Part shown: positions 20,540-32,722 of the stretch, in pieces
Position numbering within the stretch: position 1 is the first letter of the stretch
Layout: every line of letters starts with the position of its first letter
Assembly: GCA_030323885.1 (NCBI GenBank)
Contig: CM059199.1
Coordinates: 40,618,590 to 40,682,589 of the forward strand
DNA length: 64,000 bases
Direction: 5' to 3'
From: Branchipolynoe longqiensis
Lineage: Eukaryota > Annelida > Polychaeta > Phyllodocida > Polynoidae
The notes under the pieces: generated by a model
What the model saw: the letters and a program-made list of their open reading frames with translations, nothing else
Databases searched by the model: none
What the model was told of the DNA's origin: nothing
Position numbers and translations under genes: made by a program

Positions 20540-20595
20540 CAGATCTACTAAAATGCGAGAAGGACGCTCAACTCATTCGGACCATCCCGTCTGGT
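20540..20595 (-). mobile_element. SINE copy 9, head only
   Basis: Only the type A head is left (ACGCTCAACTCATTCGGACC, CATCCCGTCTGG). Confidence 0.65.
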
Positions 20596-20682
20596 CCTAT
20601 TTGTGTATGAAGCCAATGCGCTGTTTTATCACCTGTAATTCCCGTAATGTTTTCGCTTTGAACTGTTGATTTATTAGTAAGC

Positions 20683-20909
20683 CGTTTCAGAGAATGATGT
20701 GTTGGTGAAGCGGATGCGAGCAGCAGCTACAACCAGAGGAGCTGCTCCTAGTACTTAGACGCTGTGCACAGTATTGATATGCGCTCTGAAGGCTGGCCCG
20801 GCGTTCACTGCTGCACCACGCAGTAACAGAAACAAGTTCTTGTCAGTTGATTTTTCACAAAAGGATGGGTTTACCCAATTTGATGTTTCCGGTTTGAATG
20901 TGTGAGAAT
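20683..20909 (-). pseudogene. Decayed copy of the 21.4-kb segment
   Basis: Direct duplicate of 21406-21630 (shared GATATGCGCTCTGAAGGCTG and TTCACTGCTGCACCAC). It carries a small insertion around AACAAGTTCTTGTCAG and a deletion. The frame that is open in the other copy has stops here, so if that copy is an exon, this one is a pseudo-exon. The two copies are separated by SINE copy 10. Confidence 0.4.
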
Positions 20910-20973
20910 TGAATCTGATGAGAATTGGATATTTTCTAATCCATTTGTTGTTGGTTTTGTTCGGTGCTGTAGA

Positions 20974-21290
20974 CCAGGAGCGGTGGCCAAATAGGTAGAG
21001 CGCGGGCCGCGCCTGCAGGAGATCGGGAGCTCGATTCCCGGTCGATTCAAACCAATGACTTATAATATTTATACTTGTCGCTCCCTACCCTGGCGCTCGG
21101 CATTAATAGGATATGGCAAGGACTGGTTGGCTCAATGTGACCAGGTGGGATATTGCATCATGGTCCTGGCAGCCTGATTTCCCAGTGGGGCAGCAATACA
21201 AAGTTGTCATGATTGGGCATCGTCACAATTCATGCCCCACCCTAATATGACCATAGATCTTGCCAGGATATAAAACCCCAACAACTAACC
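20974..21290 (+). mobile_element. SINE copy 10 (head type B)
   Basis: Head CCAGGAGCGGTGGCCAAATA and an intact body with a short deletion before the GTGGGATAT block. It sits between the two copies of the duplicated segment. Confidence 0.85.
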
Positions 21291-21377
21291 ACACATAGCA
21301 CACAAAGACTCCGTCAACACCCCTTTGGAACCCTAACTCCCCTCATATTTCACAATCATAATTCTACTACATATAGT

Positions 21378-21647
21378 TCAAACTTTGCATTTGACGCCAT
21401 TCACAGTTTCAGACAGTGATTTGTTGGTGAAGGTGACACGAGCAGCAGCTACAATGTTGTGCACAGCAGCCTGTGTGCTGGGCATGAAAATCCTTCCTGT
21501 ACCTACTGCGCACTGTGTGACGTATTGATATGCGCTCTGAAGGCTGGCCTGGCTTTCACTGCTGCACCACCCAGTAACGGAAACGATGGATTTAGCTAAT
21601 TTGATGTTTGCGGTTTGAATGTGTGAGAATATCAACAAAGCCAATAT
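21378..21647 (-). CDS. Candidate terminal exon of unknown gene
   Basis: On the minus strand a good splice acceptor (TTTCTTTTGCAG, with AG at 21649-21648) is followed in phase by 89 open codons to a TGA at 21378. The reading begins ILALLIFSHIQTANIKLAKS and includes GWCSSESQASLQSAYQY and VNGVKCKV. It has a hydrophobic start, three Cys and no family I recognise. A decayed second copy exists at 20683-20909. No upstream exon, branch point or poly(A) signal was confirmed. It could be a chance frame in a duplicated non-coding segment. Confidence 0.25.
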   Translation of the reverse strand: MLALLIFSHIQTANIKLAKSIVSVTGWCSSESQASLQSAYQYVTQCAVGTGRIFMPSTQAAVHNIVAAARVTFTNKSLSETVNGVKCKV

Positions 21648-21794
21648 CTGCAAAAGAAATGATTGCCAAACAAATAAAAAAGTATTGCAATATAAATATC
21701 TGCGTGTAATTGTTCATACAAGAAATATTGCATGCATGAAAGTTGCTTCAGCAAATGTTGTTTAAATAAATTCCCGTTAAATAGGTTCGCTTGA

Positions 21795-21838
21795 TGGGGT
21801 TTTAAATCCTGGCTATATTTAAGATCATATCAGGGTGG
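21795..21838 (-). mobile_element. SINE copy 11, tail fragment
   Basis: GGGGTTTTAAATCCTGGC plus AGATCATATCAGGGTGG: only the 3' end of the SINE. Confidence 0.55.
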
Positions 21839-21839
21839 C

Positions 21840-22345
21840 TAAATAAATGCTTTTTATGGGAAAAAAAGATTAAATGGTCGCAAAATAAAATTTTGCAAAC
21901 TTATATGTTTGCAAATTACACAGGTACTGAATAATATTCTGACAATATATAAAAATATTTGCAAAATGAAATGGTCACACAGGAAATACTTCCGCATTGT
22001 TATATCTATAATACATCCGCATTACTATAATACATCCGCATAATAGACATAATGCAAAGACAAAAATATCCTGCTAACAAGTCTATATACAAATTAAACA
22101 CCGCCGATGCTCCTATAAAACAAACACTACACAACTAGACGAGGCATTTTCTGAATTGAAACCGCGAGCCGACGGCGAAAATTGGTGAAAATGGCGCGAA
22201 AATTGGTGAAAACGACACGAAAATTGGTGAAAACGGCACGAAAATTGGGCGCTGGATTAGTTTAGCGAGGCAGCAGACAGGTAAGGCATGGGTGAGCGGT
22301 CCGCCTTGTTCCGGCTGAGCTGCTCGGCATTCAACTCAGACAAGA
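21840..22345. other. Non-coding, short GCGAAAATTGGTGAAAA repeats
   Basis: AT-rich DNA with four direct units of GAAAATTGGTGAAAACG type at about 22164-22250. No gene is seen. Confidence 0.5.
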
Positions 22346-22997
22346 ATGTCTTTCTCCGCCACTTACCCTCCACTCCTCGAGACAGGCGTTAACCAGGACA
22401 GCGCTCACCCCACCTCCCTCCTCCCGGCCCTCCCTATACCCACCTTCCTCCGCGCCCTCCCTCTACCCACCCTCCTCCCGTCCCCTCATCTACCCACCCT
22501 CCTCCCCACCTCTCACCTATCTGCCTCGTCCCCGCCCTCCCTTAGCCCGACTTATCTCCGCCCTTCCTTTACTCCCCCCTCCTCCCCCCCCCCATCCTTT
22601 ACCCCCCCCCCCCTGCTCCTGACTCTTTCCCCACCCCCTCTGCTCCTTCCCCGCCCCACCTACCCCCACCCGTACACCAGGACCTCTCCGCCTCCTCCCC
22701 CCCCCCCCTACCTTTCCCTTCCTCCTCCTTGCCCGCCAACCCAGCCCTCCCCCTCTATTCACACCTACCACAACCCTCCTTTCCCTCCCGCAACCCTAAG
22801 CCTCCCACCCAGCACCCCCCCCCCCCCTCCCCACACTCACACACACCACCCCTCCCCTTCCACAACTCTTCTATCCCCACCCCCCCTCCGGCACCCCTCT
22901 TCCCTCCTGGCAGCCCCCGTCCCTCACATAGTCATCATCCTTCCTCACCCTCTGACACCCCTCCCCACCTCCACTCCTCCCCTTCCCTGTATATATC
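22346..22997. repeat. C-rich low-complexity DNA
   Basis: Pyrimidine-rich strand (CCCTCCTCC, C-runs up to 13) leading into the 97-bp array. It has few stop codons because of composition only. Confidence 0.85.
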
Positions 22998-24440
22998 ATG
23001 CCCCACCTCTCGTCCCACTCCCTTCTCCTCACCTTACCCCTCCCACATACCTCCAACTACACCCCTCCTCCTCATCCCCTTTCCTGTACATCTCATGCCC
23101 CACCTCTCCTCCCACTCCCTTCACCCCACCTTACCCCTCCCCACATACCTCCAACTACACCCTTCTCCTCCACCCCTTTCCTGTACATATCATGCCCCAC
23201 CTCTCCCCCCACTCCCTTCTCCCCACCTTACCCCTCCCTACATACCTCCAACTACACCCCTCCTCCTCCTCCCCTTTCCTGTACATATCATGCCCCACCT
23301 CTCCTCCCACTCCCTTCTCCCCACCTTACCCCTCCCACATACCTCCAACTACACCCCTCCTCCTCCCCTTCCCTCTACATGTCATGCCCCACCTCTCATC
23401 CTACTCCCTTCCCCCCACCTTACCCCTCCCTACATACCTCCAACTACACCACTCCTCCTCCCCTTCCCTGTACATCTCATGCCCCACCACTCCTCCCATT
23501 CCACTCTCTCCCTCCTTTCCCCTCCCCACATACCTCCAACTACACACCCTCCTCCTCCTCCCCTTCCCTGTACATCTCATACCCCACCTCTCCTCCCACT
23601 CCCTTCACCCCACCTTACCCCTCCTACATACCTCCAACTACACCCCTCCTCCTCCTCCCCTTTCCTGTACATCTCATGCCCCACATCTCCTCCCACTCCC
23701 TTCTCCCCACCTTACCCCTCCCTACATACCTCCAACTACACCCCTCCTCCTCCTCCCTTCCCTGCACATCTCATGCCCCAGCTCTCCCCCCCCACTCCCT
23801 TCTCCCCACCTTACCCCTCCCACATACCTCCAACTACACCCCTCCTCCTCGCCTTCCCTCTACATCTCATGCCCCACCTCTCATCCTACTCCCTTCCCCC
23901 CACCTTACCCCTCCCTACATACCTCCAACTACACCCTCCTCCTCCACCCCTTTCCTGTACATATCATGCCCCACCTCTCCCCCCACTCCCTTCTCCCCAC
24001 CTTACCCCTCCCTACATACCTCCAACTACACCCCTCCTCCTCCTCCCCTTTCCAGTACATCTCATGCCCCACCTCTCCCCCCCCACTCCCTTCTCCCCAC
24101 CTTACCCCTCCCTACATACCTCCAACTACACCCCTCCTCCTCCTCCCCTTCCCTGCACATCTCATGCCCCAGCTCTCCACCCCACTCCCTTCTCCCCACC
24201 TTACCCCTCCCTACATACCTCCAACTACACCCCTCCTCCTCCCCTTCCCTGCACATCTCATGCCCCAGCTCTCCACCCCACTCCCTTCTCCCCACCTTAC
24301 CCCACCCCACATACCTCCAACTACACCCCTCCTCCTCCACCCCTTTCCTGTACATCTCATGCCCCACATCTCCTCCCACTCCCTTCTCCCCACCTTACCC
24401 CACCCCACATACCTCCATCTACACCACTCCTCCTCCTCCC
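22998..24440 (+). repeat. 97-bp C-rich minisatellite, about 15 units
   Basis: Units start ATGCCCCACCTCTCCTCCCA and pass TACATACCTCCAACTACACC to TTCCTGTACATCTC. Starts at 22998, 23095 and 23192 give a period of exactly 97 bp. All three forward frames stay open for most of the array because the unit lacks stops. Since 97 is not a multiple of three, each frame rotates through all phases, which argues against a protein. Units differ mainly in CCT-run length. Confidence 0.92.
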
Positions 24441-24839
24441 CTTCCCCGCACCCCCTCTCCCTCCGCACCCGTCCTCCTCCCAACTTTCCAACCCCGTCCT
24501 TCAAACCCTCCCCCCTCCCCTCCTCCTGGCACTCCTCATACCCAACGTACCCCCTGTACCCCTCACCCGTCCCCCCGTACCCACTCCTCCATCCCCCAGG
24601 GAGGCCATCTGCTCTGAGCTGCTCATATCATCTATAGATAAGGCCCCTGAGAACATGAGCATTAAGTGAGTCCTACAGCGTTATATGGTGTTGTCTCCAT
24701 AAACACTTCCGCGCCTCTCATATCGATGAATACACAGTTTACATGGGCATCACTGTTGCGTGACAACAGGGCCTAGTGCATAGTATTTGCATAGGGAGCT
24801 CACAATGAACATGAACTCAGCTGGACTTGGGTTTCTATA
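24441..24839. other. C-rich edge and unique DNA
   Basis: The first 160 bp are degenerate C-rich repeat. The rest (24600-24839) is ordinary-looking DNA without a supported gene. Confidence 0.5.
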
Positions 24840-25457
24840 AAGCCCCAGACCCCCCTTACCAGACTGAGTACCGGACACCACCGGACAAAGAATTGTCTAG
24901 TCCAGTGGTGTTCGGTATCAAAATATATTGAAATGTGTCGAAATGTTGCAACGGCTGCCAGATGAAACGGACACTAAATGGACAAGGAACGTACATTAAT
25001 GAATAGTCAATGGACGAGCACCGGACGAGAACCGGATGAGAACCAGAGGAGAACCGGACGGCAACCGAATGTCAAACGGACAGACCGAACACCAAACGGA
25101 CACGTACTGGACTGTTCACAGACTCGCTGAAACAAACAACGGACCAAATTCCCCCTACACTGTCAACAAACTATTCAGGAAGCAAACTGGAGACGTAACG
25201 GATGGATAACGGACATGTACTGGACAAAATGGACTAAACAGACTTAAACCGGACACCAACCATATACGTCAGTCTGGCGGTGTCTGGTACAAGTTTTGTG
25301 CATGTTCAAAACTTGTACCGGACACCGCCAGACACCACAAGACAGATAATGGTCACGATGGATGCCAACTGTATATAAACCGTACATTGCCATATTTCAC
25401 CAGACATTGTCTGGTTTCTGTCCGTTTCTCTAATCCGGCAAGGTGTGACTGGGCCTT
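24840..25457. mobile_element. Foldback element FB-2
   Basis: The left end AAGCCCCAGACCC and right end GTGTGACTGGGCCTTC are inverted and diverged. The arms consist of ACCGGACACC-type motifs. A near-perfect palindrome with 27-bp arms lies at 25272-25333 around AAGTTTTGTGCATGTTC, with one arm mismatch. The left arm (about 460 bp) is longer than the right (about 150 bp), so the copy is asymmetric. No ORF. Confidence 0.65.
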
Positions 25458-25619
25458 CAGAAACGGTCAGTCAGTGCTTCCCCCCCCCCCCCCCCACTCC
25501 CCACCCCCGCACAGACCGTACAGTACTTCCCACCACGACCACCACCACCTTCAAACATAACCATCTTATTATTGTAGTAGTCCATACATAAGTCTCACAA
25601 CCACATAATGGTGGCAGGG

Positions 25620-28530
25620 ACTGGTGGTGTGTTGGTGGTGGATTAATGGTGGGTTGGTGGTGTGTTGGTGGTGGATTAATGGCGGGTTGGTGGTGTGTTG
25701 GTGGTGGATTAATGGCGGGTTGGTGGTGTGTTGGTGGTGGATTAATGGTGGGTTGGTGGTGTGTTGGTGGTGTATTAATGATGTGTTGCTGGTGGATTAC
25801 TGGCGGGTTGAGGGTGTGTTGGTGGTGGATTAATGGTGGGTTGGTGGTGTGTTGGTGGTGGATTAATGGCAGGTTGGTGGTGGATTAATGGTGGGTAGCT
25901 GGTGTGTTGGTGGTGGATTAATGGCAGGTTGGTGGTGTGTTGGGGGTGGATTAATGGTGGGTTGGTGATGTGTTGGTGGTGGATTAATGGCAGGTTGGTG
26001 GTGTGTTGGTGGTGGATTAATGGCGGGTTGGTGGTGGATTAATGGTGGGTTGGTGGTGTGTTGGTGGTGGATTACTGGTGGGTTGGTGGTGTGTTGCTGG
26101 TGGATTAAAGGCGGGTTGGTGGTGTGTTGGTGGTGGGTTAATGGCAGGTTGGTGGTGTGTTGGTGGTGGATTAATGGCAGGTTGGTGGTGTGTTGGTGGT
26201 GGATTAATGGTGGGTTAGTAGTGTGTTGGTGGTGGATTAATGGTGGGTTGGTGGTGTGTTGGTGGTGGATTAATGGCAGGTTGGTGGTGTGTTGGTGGTG
26301 GGTTAATGGCAGATTGGTGGTGTGTTGGTGTTGGATTAATGGTGGGTTGGTGGTGTGTTGCTGGTGGATTAATGGCGGGTTGGTGGTGTGTTGGTGGTGT
26401 ATTAATGATGTGTTGGTGGTGGATTACTGGCGGGTTGGTGGTGTGTCGGTGATGGATTAATGGTGGGTTGGTGGTGTGTTGGTGGTGGATTAATGGTGGG
26501 TCGGTGGTGTGTTGGTGGTGGATTACTGGTGGGTTGCTGATGGATTAATGGTGGGTTGGTGGTGTGTTGGTGGTGGATTAATGGTAGATTGGTGGCGTGT
26601 TGGTGGTGGATTAATGGTGGGTCGGTGGTGTGTTGGTGGTGGATTAATGGCAGGTTGGTGGTGTGTTGGTGGTGGATTAATGGTGGGTTGGTGGTGCATT
26701 GGTGGTGGATTAATGGCGGTTGGTGGTGTGTTGGTGGTGGATTAATAGTGTGTTGGTGGTGGATTAATGGTGGGTTGGTGGTGTGTTGTGGTGGATTAAT
26801 GGCGGGTTGGTGGTGTGTTGGTGGTGGATTAATTGTGGGTTGGTGGTGTGTTGGTGGTGGATTAATGGCGGGTTGGTGGTGTGTTGGTGGTGGATTAATG
26901 GCAGGTTGGTGGTGTATTGGTGGTGGATTAATGGTGGGTTGGTGGTGTGGTGGTGGTGGATTAATGGCGGGTTGGTGGTGTGTTGGTGGTGGATTAATGG
27001 CAGGATGGTGGTGTGTTGGTGGTGGATTAATGGTGGGTTGGTGGTGTGTTGGTGGTGGATTAATGGCGGGTTGGTGGTGTGTTGGTGGTGGATTAATGGC
27101 AGGTTGGTGGTGTATTGGTGGTGGATTAATGGTGGGTTGGTGGTGTGTTGGTGGTGGATTAATGGCGGCTTGGTGGTGTGTTGGTGGTGGATTAATGGCG
27201 GGTTGGTGGTGTGTTGGTGGTGGATTAATGGTGGCTTGGTGGTGTGTTGGTGTTGGATTAATGGTGGGTTGGTGGTGTGTTGGTGGTGTGTTGGTGGTGG
27301 ATTAATGGCAGGTTGGTGGTGTGTTGGTTGTGGATTAATGGTGGGTTGGTGGTGTGTGGGTGGTGTATTAATGACGTGTTGCTGGTGGATTACTGGCGGG
27401 TTGGTGGTGTGTTGGTGGTGGATTACTGGTGGGTTGATGGTGTGTTGGTGGTGGATTAATGGCAGGTTGGTGGTGTGTTGGTTGTGGATTAATGGCAGGT
27501 TGGTGGTGCGTTGGTGGTGGATTAATGGGAGGTTGGTGGTATGTGGGTGGTGGATTAATGGCATGTTGGTGGTGTGTTGGTGGTGGATTAATGGCGGGTT
27601 GGTGGTGCGTTGGTTGTGGATTAATGGCAGGTTGGTGGTGCATTGGTGGTGTATTAATGGCGGGTTGCTGGTGTGTTGGTGGTGGATTAATGGCAGGTTG
27701 GTGGTGTGTTGGTGGTGGATTAATGGCGGGTTGGTGGTGTGTTGGTGGTGGATTAATGGTGGGTTGGTGGTGTGTTGGTGGTGTATTAATGACGTGTTGC
27801 TGGTGGATTACTGGCGGGTTGGTGGCGTGTTGGTGGTGGATTACTGGTGGGTTGGTGGTGTGTTCGTGGTGGATTAATGGCAGGTTGGTGGTGTGTTGGT
27901 TGTGGATTAATGGCAGGTTGGTGGTGCGTTGGTGGTGGATTAATGGGAGGTTGGTGGTATGTGGGTGGTGGATTAATGGCATGTTGGTGGTGTGTTGGTG
28001 GTGGATTAATGGCAGGTTGGTGGTGCGTTGGTTGTGGATTAATGGCAGGTTGGTGGTGCATTAGTGGTGGATTAATGGCGGGTTGGTGGTGTGTTAGTGG
28101 TGGATTAATGGCATGTTGGTGGTGTGTTGGTGGTGGATTAATGGCGGGTTGGTGGTGCATTGGTGGTGGATTAATGGTGGGTTGGTGGTGCGTTGGTTGT
28201 GGATTAATGGCAGGTTGGTGGTGTGTTGGTGGTGGATTAATGGTGGGTTGGTGGTTTGATGGTGGTGGATTAATTGCGGGTTGGTGCTGTGTTGGTGGTG
28301 GATTAATGGCAGGTTGGTTGTGTGTTGGTGGTGGATTAATGGCAGGTTGGTGATGTGTTGGTGGTGCATTAATGGCATGTTGGTGGTGTGTTGGTGGTGG
28401 ATTAATGGCAGGTTGGTGGTGTGTCGGTTGTGGATTAATGGCGGGTTGGTGGTGCATTGGTGGTGGATTAATGGGAGGTTGGTGGTATGTGGGTGGTGGA
28501 TTAATGGCGGGTTGGTGGTGCTGTGTTAGG
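25620..28530 (+). repeat. 33-bp GT-rich minisatellite, about 88 units
   Basis: Unit: GGTTGGTGGTGTGTTGGTGG then TGGATTAATGGCG, 33 bp, with point variants. Because 33 is divisible by three, long frames stay open on both strands (W/G/V-rich on +, H/T/N/P-rich on -), but they have no start context, domain or codon bias beyond the repeat. A higher-order duplication of about 418 bp is visible: the variant order at 27283-27564 recurs at 27701-27982. Confidence 0.93.
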
Positions 28531-29174
28531 CTGAATTGTGGAGGGGTGTGACAGCATGGAGGAGGGTGGGGTGGTTGTAGGAGGTGGGGTGGGGTGGTGG
28601 TAGAAGTGTGGGCGCTGTGGATTGGTGAAGCCTTTTCGGATCGATACCCGTGTGAAAGATTCATGGAACGGACAGGACCCACGCCGGGGCCGGGCAGCCC
28701 TAATGACGTCAATTAACATGACCCACCTCCCCGCATCACTAACACTTCTAGCCCTGGTCCCATCAAATATTGTAAAAACGACCACATCACCAATCAATCT
28801 CTACATCCTCATAATCCCATGAATGCATCAAGTAAGAGACTCATTTCCATTTGATTTTACAGATCTCACTTGGAGAAGACACTGTGTTCATTCTCTAAAC
28901 TTTTATTCCAGTTTTGGGTTTAGGTGCAAAATGGCTAAGAAAAAAGCCTCGTCCAGCATTTCCGTGTGCATGCCAAAATTAATCGGCATGTTTTTATTTG
29001 AAATAACTCCAATGGTAATCCTGTTAAATAAAACTTACCTTGAGCTAAATCAAATTAATCTATACTGATCAAACTAATGTCTTGATGTATATAAAGTATT
29101 AATTCCCAATCACAAACCCATCGAATTATACAACTTAAAAAATTACTGGAGAATCTTTGGAAAGACAAACAGTG
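28531..29174. other. Non-coding stretch
   Basis: G-rich edge of the minisatellite to about 28620, then unique DNA. Open frames are short and unconvincing. Confidence 0.5.
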
Positions 29175-29793
29175 TTAAGCCCAAGTCACACCTACCTGGA
29201 CTAGCCCCAGAGTTTTAGCCGGACCACCCCCAGACCATTACCCAAGACAGCCCGGGATAAAATCGCTATTTTGGTCATTTTTTGGCTCGCTCTCACACCT
29301 ACCCGGACAAGCCACGGTCAACCCACGGACCACAGCACGGACAACCTCCGGACTGCCCGGTGTAGCCACGGATTAGACCCGGATCAGCCCCGACCACCCC
29401 CTGGACAACCCCCAGATGACCACCCTGACTACTCCAGGATAGCCCAGAGTATAAAATGACCCGGACTGCCCAGGACAAGACACGGACGACCCCCGAACAA
29501 CACATGGACTACCCGGATGAGTCACAGATCACACACGGATGATGCCGGTTAACCCCAGATTGCAATATTGCCCGGATCGCCCAGGATGTTTTAAACACTT
29601 TAAAACATCTGGGGCAGACCTGGGATGACGCCGGATCACCAAGGACCAGCCACGGATCACCACGGATCACCACAGATCACCAAGGACCAGCCATGGATGA
29701 GCCACAGTTGACGCCAGATCGCCACGGACCACGCCGGATCATGGGTCGGGGCTCGTCCGGCCCCTCATCCGGGTAAGTGTGACTTAGGCTTTA
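29175..29793. mobile_element. Foldback element FB-3
   Basis: The left end TTAAGCCCAAGTCACACC and right end GTGTGACTTAGGCTTTA are inverted. The arms are built of CCACGGATCACC and CCGGACAACC motifs. The centre is a diverged palindrome, GATGTTTTAAACACTTTAAA then ACATC (29585-29610), keeping the GTTTT/AAAAC flanks of the FB core. Non-coding. Confidence 0.65.
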
Positions 29794-30089
29794 GATTTAA
29801 TAAATAACAAAATATTCTCACGATTGAGATGTCAGCTGGATCGACATTCTTCAAAGCCGTTCTTTGTACCATGGAGGGGAAGAGATATTTGACAATTCGG
29901 AAAATGACAAGTAAATTTGGTGAACTTTTCTATTTCTCTCTATTTATTAGGTAGTAATGGTTCATTGTGACCATGAAGATATTTTGTGTTATGAATTTTC
30001 AATCCTGATTTCCTATCAATTATTGGTATTATTACTGCCTTCACTGTCAGTATGATTATCATTATTGTTATAAATATTTCTAACCTCAT
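29794..30089. other. AT-rich unique DNA
   Basis: No gene or repeat recognised. Confidence 0.5.
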
Positions 30090-30262
30090 CCCAAATGGGA
30101 TCGCCCAATGTGTTCAGCATCTGCTTCTTACACGATAGGTCACGTGATTCCTCCACCAGATTCAATTTTGGCAAATTCAAAAACAATAACTTCTACATTT
30201 ATGCTTGTCGCCACCTAGACTGCCACTCACTATTATTAGGATAGGGTAATGCTGACTGGAAT
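30090..30262 (+). mobile_element. SINE copy 13, decayed
   Basis: GGGATCGCCCAATGTGTTCA at the head and TGCTTGTCGCCACCTAGACT with ATTATTAGGATAGGG in the body. The 3' half is missing. Confidence 0.55.
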
Positions 30263-30463
30263 GAGCAACAATTCTCCACTATTGAAATCGCATAAAGTTA
30301 TTTAATCAACAAAGGTAACCAAATGAAAACCTTTTAACATTATTTTAAAATGGTTGATTGAAATATAGTTATCTGCAAAATTCATACAGGTGACCCTTAC
30401 ACTTACATGCCACAGGCCACTGTACAATGATGTGGCCTAACGTTGACTAGAAGTGAGATGGCA

Positions 30464-30791
30464 CCAGACGCGGTGGCACAATCCATTGAGCACTGGCTTC
30501 TCGTGCAGAACGTCAGGAGTTCGAATTCCAGCCGAGTCAAACAAATGATTTATCAAATTGATACTTGTCGCTACCTATCATGGCGCTCGGCATTAATAGG
30601 ATAGGACAAGGACTGGTTAGCCCAATATCAGGAAAATGTGACTGCACGGGATATTAGCTCCTGCTGCTGGTGACCTGGTCTGGTCTCCTAATGAGGCATC
30701 ACTATAAAGTTGCCATGAATGTGCACTGTCACAAGTCGGTACCTATCCTGATATGACTGTGGATGTTGCTACGAGGTAAAACAACAAGAGA
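30464..30791 (+). mobile_element. SINE copy 12 (head type B)
   Basis: Full length, head CCAGACGCGGTGGCACAATC, tail GGTAAAACAACAAGAG. Confidence 0.85.
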
Positions 30792-31014
30792 AGAGAGATG
30801 GCGCGATGGTTTGATAGTAGTACGCCAGCCTTTACAAGGTCATGAATCTCAGATATAATAAGGGGATCGATGCCTACGTGCATAGAATAGCGGGAGCATG
30901 GCGGCCCTGCAGGAATTCACACAACTGGCCGTTGATTACACCTGGGAAGTACGCGGCAGTTCTTTACCATTCTGGTTAGAAATAGCCCAGTCTGGAGAGT
31001 GAATCATATTACTG

Positions 31015-32510
31015 CTTAGAACTGCATATTATTGTGCAGTACTGCTTACAATTGGGCAGTATAATGGAGTACTGCTTACAATTGGGAAGTATAATACAGT
31101 ACTGCTTACACTTGGGCAGCATAATACCGTACTGATTACAATTGGGCAGCATAATACAGTACTGATTACAATTGGGCAGTATAATGCAGTACTACTTACA
31201 TTTGGGCAGTGATAGGCAGTACTGCTTACAATTGGGTAGTGGAAGGTAGTATTGCTTACAATTGGGCAGTATAAGACAGCACTACTTACAATTGGGCAGT
31301 ATAATACAGTACTACTTACAATTGTGCAGTAATATGCAGTACTGCTTACAATTGGGCAGTATAATACAGTAATACTTACAATTGGGCAGTATAATACAGT
31401 ACTGCTTACAATTGGGCAGCATAATACAGTACTGCTTACAATTGGGCAGCATAATACAGTACTGCTTACAAGTGGGCAGTATAATACAGTACTACTTACA
31501 ATTGGGCAGTAGTATGCAGTACTGCTTACATTTGGGCAGTAGTAGGCAGTACTGCTTACAATTGTGCAGTATAAGACAGTACTGCTTACAACTGGGTAGT
31601 ATAAGGCAGTACTGCTCACCATAGGGCAGTATAAGGCAGTACTGTTTATAATTGGCAATATAAGGCATTACTGCCCACACTTGGGCAGTAATAGGCAGTA
31701 CTGCTTACAATTGGGCAGTATAAGGCAGCACTGCGTACAATTGGGCAATATAAGGCAGCACTGCTCATACTTGGGCAGTATAATGCAGCACTGCTTACAA
31801 TTGGGTAGTATAAGGCAGTACTGCTCACACTTGGGCAGTACTAGGCAGTACTGCTTACAATTGGGTAGTATAAAGCAGTACAGCTTACACTTGGGAAGTA
31901 TAAGACAGGACTTCTTACAATCTGGCAGTAATAGGCAGTACTATTCACAATTGGCCATTATAAGGCAGTACTGCTCACACTTGGGCAGTAATATTCAGTA
32001 CTGCTTATACTGCTTATAATTGGGCAGTAATAGGCAGTACTGCTCACAATTCGGCAGTAATATGCATCACTGATCACAATAGGGCAGTATAAGGCATTAC
32101 TGCTTACGATTCGGGGTATAATGCAGTAGTGTTTATAATTGGCAGCATAAGGCAGTCGATGACAGTACTGTTAGAACTGCACAGTATAAGGCAGTCCTGA
32201 ATACAATTGGCTAGTATGAGCCAGTACTGCTTACACTTGGGCAGTAATATGCAGCACTGCTTACAATTGGGCAGTAATCGGTATTACTGCTCACAATAGG
32301 GCAGTATAAGGCAGTACTGCCTACGATTCGGGGTATAATGCAGTACTGCTTATAATTGGCAGTATAAGTACTGTTAGAACTACACAGTAGGCAGTCCTGA
32401 ATACAATTGGGTAGTATAAGGCAGTACAGCTTACAATTAGGCAGTATAAAGGAGTACTGCTTACAATTGGGCAGTACAAGGCAGTGGATCAAATTAATGC
32501 TTACAACTGC
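31015..32510. repeat. 30-bp minisatellite, about 50 units
   Basis: Unit GGGCAGTATAATACAGTACT then GCTTACAATT, 30 bp. Units diverge and indels grow after about 32000. A block near 32090-32160 (CGATTCGGGGTATAATGCAG) recurs at 32320-32400, so part of the array was duplicated at larger scale. Open frames in several phases follow from the multiple-of-three period. Confidence 0.92.
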
Positions 32511-32688
32511 ACAGTATAACCATAAGGCTGAGTGAGGAACAGTTTGTTGCTGTTTGCGAAAATAATTCCCAAGATTTATGACTCTGGCAATGGAAATTAT
32601 AGAACCCTTTACTCCCTGATACACGTAGCCACAAAATAAATAGATACATATATGCATATATATACATACACATACGTGCATGCATGCA

Positions 32689-32722
<34 letters not shown>

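Noticed and set aside
22346..24669. Proline-rich proteins of 539-763 aa
   Set aside because: All three forward frames are open over a stop-free 97-bp repeat whose period is not a multiple of three; no domain, start context or codon structure.
25622..28712. Long W/G/V-rich (+) and H/T/N/P-rich (-) proteins
   Set aside because: They arise from a 33-bp minisatellite in every phase and on both strands; no independent coding signal.
31029..31658. 209-aa Y/C/S-rich minus-strand protein
   Set aside because: By-product of the 30-bp tandem repeat; neighbouring frames are open in the same way.
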